From contig NZ_FNWQ01000004.1 of assembly GCF_900108365.1 (NCBI RefSeq), positions 186,001 to 250,000 of the forward strand: a stretch of 64,000 nt of DNA. Reading direction: 5' to 3'. The notes beneath the pieces are model-generated. The model saw nothing but the letters and a program-made list of their open reading frames with translations, did no database searches and was not told the origin of the DNA. Each line of letters opens with the position of its first letter. Position 1 is the first letter of the stretch. Positions 15,997 through 24,006 of this stretch are shown in pieces. A program made the translations under genes and the position numbers. This DNA comes from Chryseobacterium culicis. Its GTDB lineage: Bacteria > Bacteroidota > Bacteroidia > Flavobacteriales > Weeksellaceae.

Positions 15997-17364
15997 TTAT
16001 TTTGATAAGGACTGTTTCTTCCAGTTAGATTTGAAGTTACAGGTATCATAACGCTTGTCTATTGAAATAAAAGTTGTCGGTAACTTGGAATTGACAAACT
16101 TTTCTACCATTTCACTTTTCTTTTTATTCAGCGCCATCTGCTTGATTCTGCTGAAGTCTGTTTCCAGGGTGATCTGGTGGGTAGGAATTACATCTTCAAT
16201 TTTAATGATTTTGATCTGCTTTCTTTTGTTTTCTTCATCTTCGAAAGCGGTAGTAATATCTCCTTTGTTTAATCCTGCTAATTCGTAGCTGATTGTTCCC
16301 GGAATACTTTCTCGCTCAATTTTATCAGAACCGTCTGCTCCCGGAATTATCCCTGCATTGAATTTTGTTCTTTTATCATCTGAAAATTTAAAAGCAGCGT
16401 CCTTAAATGTCATTTTTCCGTCAATAATAAGACCTCTGATGCTGTCTAATTTTGCTTTTGCCGTTTTAATCTCATCATCAGTAGGAGTAGCTTTCAACAG
16501 GATGTGTCTTGCATCATATACTTTACCTGATCTTTTCAATAACTGGATAATATGAAATCCGAACTCAGATTCAATAGGATCTGAAATTTCGTTTTCCTGC
16601 AGGTTCAGTGCTGCCGCCTCGAATGGCTTCACCATCTGTCCTTTGTTAATATTTTTATATAATCCTCCGTTAGCTGCAGATCCTTCATCTTCAGAATAAA
16701 TCCTGGCCTGGCTTTCAAAAGTTTCACCTCCTAAAATATCCTGCTTAATCTTCTTTAATCTGTTGATCAGTTCCTGCTTATGTGCTTCCGTCAATGTAGG
16801 ATAGATCATGATCTGCGCCAGTGTAACCTCATCTTTTACCTGTGGAAGCTGTGTTTTATACATATTATAAAAATCAGTTACCTCATTGGGGGTTACGTCT
16901 GCTTTATCCGTTACTCTCTGGTATTTTGCCTGCCCGTAATACTGGTCTGTATCTATTTTTTCAATCGCATTTTTCAGTTCATAAGCATTTCTGAACTTAT
17001 AGGCTGCAAGCATTGTTTTTTCATCCGGAAACTGAGAAAGCATCTGGCGGTATTTTGCATTAGCCTGTTCTTTAATAGCTGCAGAACGGTTTTCAATTAA
17101 GGTATCTTTTTTTGCTTCGTATACAAGAAGCTTGTTGCTGATAAGGTTTTCCAGGAACTCGCATTTGTCTGTATTGGCAGCTCCTTGCTGTTTACCATAA
17201 TTCATCTGCTCCAGTACATCAGATTCCAAAACGATCTCATCCCCGATAACAGCTGAAATACCATCCACCAAATCTCCTTGTTTTAGCTGGGCATTCATCA
17301 TATTTGACGAAAAAATCATGATGAAAATCCCAAGAAGAAAAGTGATTTTTAGTTTATTTGTCAT
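15997..17364 (-). CDS. Periplasmic peptidyl-prolyl isomerase, SurA-like
   Basis: A 455 aa periplasmic chaperone/isomerase. A signal peptide (about residues 1-26, ending MMNAQ) is followed by a SurA_N-like domain with 'AVIGDEIVLESDV', then two PpiC/parvulin domains (about 177-275 and 283-385). The first contains 'ARIYSEDEGSAANGG' and the second 'AFKFSDDKRTKFNAG'. It is likely to assist folding of outer-membrane proteins. It lies 86 bp after the sugar kinase gene at the end of the mutY-gldD-kinase run, and a terminator follows. The length and two-domain layout match SurA (about 430 aa). Confidence 0.92.
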   Translation of the reverse strand: MTNKLKITFLLGIFIMIFSSNMMNAQLKQGDLVDGISAVIGDEIVLESDVLEQMNYGKQQGAANTDKCEFLENLISNKLLVYEAKKDTLIENRSAAIKEQANAKYRQMLSQFPDEKTMLAAYKFRNAYELKNAIEKIDTDQYYGQAKYQRVTDKADVTPNEVTDFYNMYKTQLPQVKDEVTLAQIMIYPTLTEAHKQELINRLKKIKQDILGGETFESQARIYSEDEGSAANGGLYKNINKGQMVKPFEAAALNLQENEISDPIESEFGFHIIQLLKRSGKVYDARHILLKATPTDDEIKTAKAKLDSIRGLIIDGKMTFKDAAFKFSDDKRTKFNAGIIPGADGSDKIERESIPGTISYELAGLNKGDITTAFEDEENKRKQIKIIKIEDVIPTHQITLETDFSRIKQMALNKKKSEMVEKFVNSKLPTTFISIDKRYDTCNFKSNWKKQSLSK

Positions 17365-17450
17365 TTTACTATTTTAACAAGTTGCAAATTTAGAATTCTT
17401 AACGAATTTCACTCAATTTTTTATTATAAATATTTCTTAAAAAGACTTAT

Positions 17451-18374
17451 TTACTGCAGTTCAACATCAAAAGTAGTCAATTCTTTAAATTGTCTCAATC
17501 TGCTGAACATGTCTGCTTCGCTTACTTCTTCTATTCTCTCTGTTCCGAATTTCTCTACAGTGAATGATGCCATTGCGGATCCTACGATAAGCGCCGATTT
17601 CATGGTTTCGAAATCAATTTTTCCTTTTTTGGCAAGATAAGCCGCGAATCCTCCTGCAAATGTATCCCCCGCTCCTGTAGGGTCAAAGACATCTTCTAAC
17701 GGAAGTGCCGGAATAGCAAATACTTTATTATCATGGAAAAGTAAAGCTCCGTGCTCACCTTTTTTGATGATTACGTATTCCGGACCCATTGTGTGGATCT
17801 TTTTCGCAGCTTTTACTAAAGAATATTCTCCTGAAAGCTGTCTTGCTTCCTCGTCATTGATGGTAATAACGTCAGTCTTCGCAATCATATCCATTAAGAT
17901 ATCCCATGCAGAATCCATCCAGAAATTCATGGTATCAAGGATAACCAGTTTAGGACGGTTGTTCATTTTTTCAAGCACTGACAGCTGAACTCCGGGGTGT
18001 AGGTTTCCAAGTAACAAGATTTCGGCATCCTGCATTGAATCCGGAATTTTCGGATCAAAGTTTTCCAGAACGTTGACTTCTGTAGCCAAAGTATCTCTTG
18101 TGTTAAGGTCATTATGGTATTTTCCGGACCAGAAGAATGTTTTTCCTTCTTTTACAATTTCAATTCCTTCGATGTTTACATCTCTGTTGGTGAACATATC
18201 AAGATGTTCTTGTGGAAAGTCTCCTCCTACTACAGAAACAATTCCGGATTTAACGCCTAAAATTGATGAGGTAATTCCGATATAAGTGGCTGCACCTCCT
18301 AAAATTTTGTCCGTTTTACCAAATGGTGTTTCAATTGCATCAAATGCAACACTTCCTACAACTAAAAGTTTCAT
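17451..18374 (-). CDS. PfkB-family sugar/nucleoside kinase
   Basis: A 307 aa ribokinase-type kinase. 'GGAATYIGI' near residue 27 is the substrate-binding Gly-rich segment and 'DPTGAGDTFAGGF' near 236 is PfkB signature 2 with the catalytic Asp. It phosphorylates a sugar or nucleoside with ATP; the substrate is uncertain. It lies 27 bp after gldD and 86 bp before the PpiC gene, probably in one transcript. Confidence 0.9.
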   Translation of the reverse strand: MKLLVVGSVAFDAIETPFGKTDKILGGAATYIGITSSILGVKSGIVSVVGGDFPQEHLDMFTNRDVNIEGIEIVKEGKTFFWSGKYHNDLNTRDTLATEVNVLENFDPKIPDSMQDAEILLLGNLHPGVQLSVLEKMNNRPKLVILDTMNFWMDSAWDILMDMIAKTDVITINDEEARQLSGEYSLVKAAKKIHTMGPEYVIIKKGEHGALLFHDNKVFAIPALPLEDVFDPTGAGDTFAGGFAAYLAKKGKIDFETMKSALIVGSAMASFTVEKFGTERIEEVSEADMFSRLRQFKELTTFDVELQ

Positions 18375-18401
18375 ATATTTTTCAATGTATATTAAAAGTA
18401 A

Positions 18402-18959
18402 TTATTTTTTCCATTCAAAGGTGTCCAGCAGATGTTTCATATCATTTTTGATATAGTTTACTGCAGGGGCAAGAGAGTCCGGTTTCGGCCTCGTATTAAA
18501 GTATAAATAAGCAGTAACGAAGTGTTTCGTACTGTCTGTCACGTAAAACTGAAGGTTGGAAGCACTTTGTCCTTTCAGCTCATAGAAATTTCCGTATACT
18601 TTCTTTTCAGGGTATTCAAAGGATTTTGTATCTATGGAACTGGCTTTAATGGTATGTTCGTATACCATTTTTTCAGCTTCCTTGATGTGATCTGCAAAGT
18701 CGTTTTGTATAGGGTAATAGGTAACGAAAAGCTTGGCCTTCATTTTGGGATAATTGAGATAGAACCAGCAAGGTTTTTTTGCAGGGGCAATCGAAGCAAA
18801 GTCCGAATATTCAAAGGTATAGGCACAGCTGTTTTCAAACTTTTGGTATTTCGGTGCGGGATATTCAAGACGCAGCTCTCCATAAGGTTTTGGTGAAGGG
18901 TCTTTTCCACATGAAATTAAAAGCAGAGATACAAAAATAAAAATGACTTTTTTAATCAT
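18402..18959 (-). CDS. gldD: Gliding motility lipoprotein GldD
   Basis: A 185 aa lipoprotein (MIKKVIFIFVSLLLISCGKD) that matches GldD, a protein required for gliding and type IX secretion in Flavobacterium. The mature part has the conserved 'YGELRLEYP', 'CAYTFEYSDFA', 'CWFYLNYPKMKAKL' and 'YLYFNTRPKPDSL' segments. The ATG at 18959 starts the signal peptide; an upstream start is less likely. It lies 44 bp after mutY and 27 bp before the kinase gene. In Flavobacterium, from memory, ssb and gldE lie between mutY and gldD; both are absent here. Confidence 0.95.
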   Translation of the reverse strand: MIKKVIFIFVSLLLISCGKDPSPKPYGELRLEYPAPKYQKFENSCAYTFEYSDFASIAPAKKPCWFYLNYPKMKAKLFVTYYPIQNDFADHIKEAEKMVYEHTIKASSIDTKSFEYPEKKVYGNFYELKGQSASNLQFYVTDSTKHFVTAYLYFNTRPKPDSLAPAVNYIKNDMKHLLDTFEWKK

Positions 18960-19003
18960 TTTGCAAAAGTACAAATTAGATTTCAGATTTCGGAAGACAA
19001 ATT

Positions 19004-20038
19004 TCAGTCTTTCAGAGCGTTTTGAATGTAATTTTCCAGGGGCTTCGGAAACGATTTTTCATGAGAGCCTTCAACATCTGTTATCTCGTATTGATTTTCA
19101 GCGATAAAATCTTTCCATATCTTTTCAGAAGTAACTTTTACATTCCATATTTCAAGGGTTACATTCTTGTGCGTCAGTTTGTGACTAACTGTTTTTGAAC
19201 CTGTAATGAATTCTTCCATATCCGGCGAAATGGCTTCGGGAAACTCAAATAATTTTTTCCAGATAAAGTCATCTTTTCTCTGGCGGATGAGAAACTGTCC
19301 GTTTCTGTGAACAAAATAATAAGTCAGAGAAAGGTCTTCTGCTTTTACTTTTTTAGTTTTTACGGGATAAGCAGAAATATTCTGCATGGAAAATGCAAGA
19401 CAGTCTTCATTTACAGGACATTCTCCACAAAGCGGATTTTTGGGTTTGCAGATTTCTGAGCCAATATCCATCATGGCCTGATTAAAATCTCCTACGTTCT
19501 CCGGCATTACCAGTGCGGCCAATTCAGAGAAATAGGTAAATGCTTTTGAATTTGAAATATCAAAATCATCGGCAAAAAGACGGCTCAGGACACGGTAAAA
19601 ATTTCCGTCAACAGCAGGCATTCTTCCGCCAAAGCATATGCTTGAAACTGCAGCTGCGGTATACTTCCCCACTCCTTTCAGTTTTAAAATTTCGCCGTAC
19701 TGCTCCGGAAAGACACCCTGATAATCATGCATAATCTGTTGGGCAGCCTTATGAATATTGATGGCTCTTGAATAATAGCCCAATCCTTTCCAATAGAGTA
19801 ACACTTCATTTTCTTCGGCTTCTGCAAGCGTTTTTACGTCGGGGAATCTTTTAATAAAGTTATTGTAGTGATTCAGTCCCTGATTGATCCTTGTCTGCTG
19901 AAATACGATTTCACAGATCCAGATTTTATAGGGATCTTTTGTCTGCCTGAAAGGCAGATCTCTTGCATTAATTTTATACCATTCAAGGATTTTGCTGCCA
20001 ATATGCAGAAAGTCTGAACTGTGTTTATCCTTCTCCAA
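19004..20038 (-). CDS. mutY: A/G-specific adenine DNA glycosylase
   Basis: Removes adenine mispaired with 8-oxoguanine. It has the catalytic Glu region 'CEIVFQQTRI', the helix-hairpin-helix 'LKGVGKYTAAAV', the catalytic Asp in 'PAVDGNFYRV' and the [4Fe-4S] ligands 'CKPKNPLCGECPVNEDC'. A C-terminal NUDIX-like domain (about 240-340) recognises 8-oxoguanine. No ATG is available at the 5' end. TTG at 20038 (giving 344 aa) is my choice. A TTG at 20071 would start inside a dispersed repeat (20060-20088), and a stop codon lies three codons further upstream. The start is therefore uncertain, but the enzyme core is complete. Confidence 0.93.
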   Translation of the reverse strand: MEKDKHSSDFLHIGSKILEWYKINARDLPFRQTKDPYKIWICEIVFQQTRINQGLNHYNNFIKRFPDVKTLAEAEENEVLLYWKGLGYYSRAINIHKAAQQIMHDYQGVFPEQYGEILKLKGVGKYTAAAVSSICFGGRMPAVDGNFYRVLSRLFADDFDISNSKAFTYFSELAALVMPENVGDFNQAMMDIGSEICKPKNPLCGECPVNEDCLAFSMQNISAYPVKTKKVKAEDLSLTYYFVHRNGQFLIRQRKDDFIWKKLFEFPEAISPDMEEFITGSKTVSHKLTHKNVTLEIWNVKVTSEKIWKDFIAENQYEITDVEGSHEKSFPKPLENYIQNALKD

Positions 20039-20059
20039 AAAATTTTGTTTTGCTTTTAT

Positions 20060-20088
20060 GAGATACTTCAACTTCGCTCAGTATGACA
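20060..20088. repeat. Dispersed repeat abutting mutY start
   Basis: The - strand reads TGTCATACTGAGCGAAGTTG followed by AAGTATCTC. This matches the CTGAGCGAAG-type repeat seen here also at 9720, 39456 and 48210 on the other strand. It covers the first possible mutY start codon. Confidence 0.7.
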
Positions 20089-20179
20089 TTGCTAATACCA
20101 ACCGTTTTCAATAAACGAATGTTATTTACTGTCTTATACATTGCGGAATCAAAGCATTTTGTATCTGCAAAGATAAAAC

Positions 20180-20653
20180 TTATTTATCACCTTTCACAGA
20201 ATATACCGGAGCGGCTTTTAACCACTGATAATTAAGATTTCTGTCTTTCCTTATAAAACGGTAGCCTTCCAGATTTTTCAGATACACATATATAGAATCA
20301 CTATTCCTGAGCTTCAGTTTGTATTGGGATAAGAACATCATGGGCATTTTCACTGTGGAATCTCTTACGGTTTTCAATACTTTTCCGGATCCTACTTTAT
20401 ACAGAAAGAATGATTTTCCACGGCCTTTTGAACTGTCTGCCAGCTTTACATCTGCACTTGCGATAACGAGCTCACTGCCGTCAAAGCATTCCTCTTTATT
20501 CATGATGTAGGCTTTTCCTTCCTGGCGTTCCTGCGCGAAAAGATCATTTTCATAACTTCCGGGACTCTGGTATTTTTTTTCACAGCTTACTAAAACGATC
20601 ATCAATACTACAGGCAGACCAATGATAAGCTTTTTATTCATATTCAGTTTCAT
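20180..20653 (-). CDS. Lipoprotein of unknown function next to tssBC
   Basis: A 157 aa lipoprotein: the signal 'LIIGLPVVLMIVLVSCEKK' has a clear lipobox. The mature part is beta-rich with many Lys/Arg and has no domain I recognise. It follows tssC on the same strand but a strong terminator (20665-20699) lies between them, so it may have its own promoter or depend on read-through. T6SSiii clusters contain a lipoprotein (TssQ) of similar size, so a T6SS role is possible but unsupported by motif. An internal ATG at 20641 is an alternative start. Confidence 0.7.
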   Translation of the reverse strand: MKLNMNKKLIIGLPVVLMIVLVSCEKKYQSPGSYENDLFAQERQEGKAYIMNKEECFDGSELVIASADVKLADSSKGRGKSFFLYKVGSGKVLKTVRDSTVKMPMMFLSQYKLKLRNSDSIYVYLKNLEGYRFIRKDRNLNYQWLKAAPVYSVKGDK

Positions 20654-20664
20654 AGGTGTTGGTT

Positions 20665-20699
20665 GAAAAAAAACCGATGTAAAATTGCATCGGTTTTTG
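20665..20699. terminator. Terminator after tssC
   Basis: A perfect stem of AAAACCGATG with CATCGGTTTT around an 8-nt loop, with T/A runs on both sides. It is placed about 20 bp after the tssC stop. Confidence 0.9.
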
Positions 20700-20719
20700 T
20701 TATATAAAGTATGTTTATG

Positions 20720-22081
20720 TTACTCCTGAGTGTATTCTGCATCCCATTCATTACCATCATCTCCTTTGTGCCCGTCTAATTTAATAACGAAACTTTTTGT
20801 AGGGAAATAAGGGGTCATACGGATATCCAGCCATACTCTGTCTTTGTTTACTCTATCCTGCTCGAAACGGACAATTTTGAATTTCTCGATCAGTTTGTCC
20901 GGTCCTTTGATATTGTCCAGGAAGGTTACGATCTGTCTTCTCAAATCGTCTTCGTTTTTGGCATTCCAGTTTTCGAAGGCTCTTCTGTTCAGGAAGTCCA
21001 GCAATACTTTGGTTACATAGTCGAACACACGAACTACGGAATACGTCTGAAGACCGATGTTATCTCCTGTAAACAATGTCTTCGCAGAGAAGGCCATAAT
21101 TTTTCCGTATTCGTTAACCATAGGTACAAGACCCATTTTTTCCAACTGAGAAATTTCACTTTTCTTCAATTCGAATTTTACGGCGTCTACTTCATTGATA
21201 TTACCGTGTTTTTTACCTGCTGCTACCTGAGACATCAGGGTTTTGTGGATTTTTCCTGCTAATGAAGTGGAAGGTGGAAGCTCTACATTTTCCTCTTCTC
21301 CTACTTCTTCTGCTTTACCTCGTCCCACCAGCCAGTTACACGTCATAATCACGTTACTTCTGTGAAGCTCACCTCCGGTAAGGTTTGCAGAATGGAATAA
21401 GTCTACTACGTCATCCGGTTTATCAAGGTTGGCGAAGTCTGTAACCATCATTACTTTGTTTTCGTTACAGATTTTTGCCCATTTCTCAATTACTTTGTTG
21501 GATCCTAAATATCCTGGTATGGCAAGGATTGAGTAGTTGTCTCTGAGGTCAAGACGGTCATAATAGTTTTTGAACTCTTCTGCAATAGCATCAATGAATA
21601 AAGGATTATCCAGATCTGAAACCTGCTCAAGGCTTGCATTGACGATGCTTACGTTATCCACTTTGTCCAATTCTGTATTTTTATAGAATTGAGCTACTGT
21701 TCTGTAGTTCGTTTCCAACAGGCGAACGGCATCCAGTGTATTTTTTAAGTTTGTTTTTAAGTTGTGATCGGCCTGTTGTGCTTTACTTTTGCACGTATCA
21801 GCCATTTTATCTGCAGATTCATTCCCTTCTAAAAGGTTTACCCAAAGATTGATCTTCTGAAGAAGCTCTTTTCTTTCGTCTGCTTTATTGCTGTCATTTA
21901 GGAAGATTTCTTTTCTTGCCTTTCTTGTTGGGTTCATATTGGCGATACCGTCTACAACGGATTCAACAAAGCCAAAACCACCTATTTTATTGAGCTCGGC
22001 AAGCGGGTTGCCTTTCGGCTGCCCGGAGTGCTGCTGCTGCCCTTGCTGCTGGCTTTCTTGTGCCTGTAATTTGCTATCCAT
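20720..22081 (-). CDS. tssC: Type VI secretion sheath large subunit, T6SSiii type
   Basis: A 453 aa protein matching the Bacteroidota TssC family (DUF5458). It pairs with TssB to build the contractile sheath that drives the injection tube. The N-terminus is Gln-rich and flexible (residues 2-25), followed by a long helical region and a conserved core with 'DNYSILAIPGYLGSNKVIEKW' and 'VFDYVTKVLLDFLNRRAFENW'. It lies 19 bp after tssB and is followed by a strong terminator. The rest of a T6SS cluster (tssK, tssF, tssG, clpV, hcp, vgrG) is not in this window. Confidence 0.93.
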   Translation of the reverse strand: MDSKLQAQESQQQGQQQHSGQPKGNPLAELNKIGGFGFVESVVDGIANMNPTRKARKEIFLNDSNKADERKELLQKINLWVNLLEGNESADKMADTCKSKAQQADHNLKTNLKNTLDAVRLLETNYRTVAQFYKNTELDKVDNVSIVNASLEQVSDLDNPLFIDAIAEEFKNYYDRLDLRDNYSILAIPGYLGSNKVIEKWAKICNENKVMMVTDFANLDKPDDVVDLFHSANLTGGELHRSNVIMTCNWLVGRGKAEEVGEEENVELPPSTSLAGKIHKTLMSQVAAGKKHGNINEVDAVKFELKKSEISQLEKMGLVPMVNEYGKIMAFSAKTLFTGDNIGLQTYSVVRVFDYVTKVLLDFLNRRAFENWNAKNEDDLRRQIVTFLDNIKGPDKLIEKFKIVRFEQDRVNKDRVWLDIRMTPYFPTKSFVIKLDGHKGDDGNEWDAEYTQE

Positions 22082-22100
22082 GATTTAATGTAGTCTTTAA

Positions 22101-22547
22101 TTATTTTTCAAGTTCCTGTGCCACTTCTTTCAATACTTCTACGAATGCCGCTCTTGTCTGATCGTTCTCAAGCATATTGCGTAGAATTTTGTTGGTTTTC
22201 AGCTGACGTACTATTTTGTTGTACTGCTCCTGTTCCATGCTCAGCTGCTGAAGATAATCTGATTTCTGAGTAAGGCTTTTAGGGGTAAAGTCTCCAAGGT
22301 TCTGAAAACGGAATTCCTCTTCTATCACTCCACCGTCTTCTGTTTCGTGCTGTACAGATATTGCAGGCTGAAAATGTTTGAAAACGTCTTCCACTGTTTT
22401 TAATCCTGTTACGATTTCAGGAGTATAAGACTCTTCTGTTGTAAGTTGGCTTACTATCAGTGATTTATTTTCCTGTATTTCCTGAATAGCTTCATTAGCG
22501 TCTACTTTTACCTCGTTTCCGCCAACACCATAATTAAACATTGCCAT
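22101..22547 (-). CDS. tssB: Type VI secretion sheath small subunit, T6SSiii type
   Basis: A 148 aa TssB-like protein. The ATG at 22547 (MAMFNYGVGGNEVK) is right; the reading frame extends upstream but that part is AT-rich and non-coding in character. Sheath hallmarks are 'LKTVEDVFKHFQPAISV', 'FRFQNLGDFTPKSL' and the C-terminal helix 'LVEVLKEVAQELEK'-like segment. It interacts with TssC. It is the first gene of the two-gene unit and is divergent from the kinase-like gene. Confidence 0.92.
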   Translation of the reverse strand: MAMFNYGVGGNEVKVDANEAIQEIQENKSLIVSQLTTEESYTPEIVTGLKTVEDVFKHFQPAISVQHETEDGGVIEEEFRFQNLGDFTPKSLTQKSDYLQQLSMEQEQYNKIVRQLKTNKILRNMLENDQTRAAFVEVLKEVAQELEK

Positions 22548-22882
22548 ATTATTGTTATTTTGAGATTTATTAATTGGGTTTGAATCTGTCTTTGAGTAAT
22601 TTACTGATGAATCAAATAAATTACCAATCCAGTGTTTAAATTTAAAAAAAAACTGTAACATAAAAAATTTTACTAAGATTTTTCTTGGATCATCTAAATT
22701 TATCTGCATTTATTCAACATAAAATCACCATATTACGATATCACTAAGCTATGAAAAAATAAATAAAATAATTCAAGAAAAAATAAATAATTTTTTGTAT
22801 ACTTTTTCTCTGGTCCCAAATTTCCCGATGAGTGTTAACATAAGAGTTTTCTAAACATTCCAAAAAATATTCTTTATATTTA
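22548..22882. other. 335-bp divergent promoter region of tssB and kinase-like gene
   Basis: Very AT-rich with no gene. I see only weak -7-like matches (TTTATTTG on the - side near 22605) and no clear hairpin or operator. It presumably carries both divergent promoters. Confidence 0.5.
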
Positions 22883-23947
22883 ATGAAAGTGAACAATGTA
22901 ATGAAAGATGTAAAAATAGCGTTCAGAAAACCGATATTTCCTGTTTCGGAAGCATTACAGCATTATCTGGAAAAATATAACAGAACCACTAAGATTAAGT
23001 TTCTGTATGAAGATCTGCTGAGGTTCAGTGACAGTGTGAGCATTCTGGACAAAGACGGCAAAGATACTTTATGGCTCGGCGTTTTATATCCTGAGTTTGA
23101 ATTTAAGGAAATAGAGGCTAATTTAAATAAGATCTACACCCTTCTTCATTCTGATGGTGATATTGCGACTCTACCTTATCTGAAAGTAGACACCATTGAC
23201 TTTTGTACATTTGGAAACTCTAAACCTTTTCGGGTTCGGGTAAGAAATATCCTTAATGATAATTACACCTATTTTTACATCAAGCAGGCGGATGCATCCC
23301 GAATATTCGGATTGGAGCTGGAAGACCTGCTTTCTCCCAACCGGATTAACTTTCTGGTTTACAAAAATACTTTAATTGAAGAGCATATTTTGGGGATTCC
23401 CGGTGATGTTTTTATTCAGAAACATATGCACAACTGTACGGAGCTGGAAAAGGCCCAGATTTCCAAGGAATTTGTAAAATTCAATGAGCGATGTCTCATT
23501 GGTCTTCTTGGTGACATGCGTTCTTATAATTATGTGGTGATTCCCATACACGATTTTGATCAGGTTATTTACAGAATTCGTCCTATTGATTTCGACCAGC
23601 AGTCTTACGAGGGAAATTTAAAGGTGTACCTTCCACAGTATTTTAAAGAGAATAATCAAATGGTGAATATGGTGCTCGAAAAACTTAAGCCCAGTTCTAT
23701 AGAGCAATACCGCAAGGAAGTACGATCACAAATCGTAAAACGAGTAACCAGCAGCCAAAACAGATTTGATGAGCTCCTCTCTATTATGAAAAAGGATGAT
23801 ATTGCTCCGGAAGCTCATGTTACAGAACTCAAGACAGCTTTACGCAAGCTCACCTATGATGTGAATTTCCGGTATTGTAAAACGATGGGAGATATTATAG
23901 AAACCGGAATCAAATTTGTGCTCCGGAATTATAAGAAAGAATATTAA
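22883..23947 (+). CDS. Unknown protein with protein-kinase-like signatures
   Basis: A 354 aa soluble protein of no family that I recognise. The order of motifs resembles a small kinase fold: FYIK (Lys134, as in the beta-3 Lys), an acidic helix 'GLELEDLL' (Glu145/147), a hinge-like 'NFLVYKNTLIEEHIL', then D211-MRSY-N216, which has the spacing of the catalytic loop Dxxxx N, and IDFD (Asp236/238) in the DFG position. There is no obvious Gly-rich loop. It is divergent from tssB, and kinases are known to control some T6SS. The fold assignment is inference and needs structure comparison. A terminator follows the stop. Confidence 0.65.
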   Translation: MKVNNVMKDVKIAFRKPIFPVSEALQHYLEKYNRTTKIKFLYEDLLRFSDSVSILDKDGKDTLWLGVLYPEFEFKEIEANLNKIYTLLHSDGDIATLPYLKVDTIDFCTFGNSKPFRVRVRNILNDNYTYFYIKQADASRIFGLELEDLLSPNRINFLVYKNTLIEEHILGIPGDVFIQKHMHNCTELEKAQISKEFVKFNERCLIGLLGDMRSYNYVVIPIHDFDQVIYRIRPIDFDQQSYEGNLKVYLPQYFKENNQMVNMVLEKLKPSSIEQYRKEVRSQIVKRVTSSQNRFDELLSIMKKDDIAPEAHVTELKTALRKLTYDVNFRYCKTMGDIIETGIKFVLRNYKKEY

Positions 23948-23950
23948 AAG

Positions 23951-23987
23951 AGAATCCGCTTCGTAGGGAAGCGGATTCTTTCTTTTC
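23951..23987. terminator. Terminator between kinase-like gene and M13 gene
   Basis: A perfect 12-bp stem AGAATCCGCTTC / GAAGCGGATTCT with T-rich tails on both strands ends the two convergent genes. Confidence 0.9.
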
Positions 23988-24006
23988 TAACAATTTTCGG
24001 TAAAAA

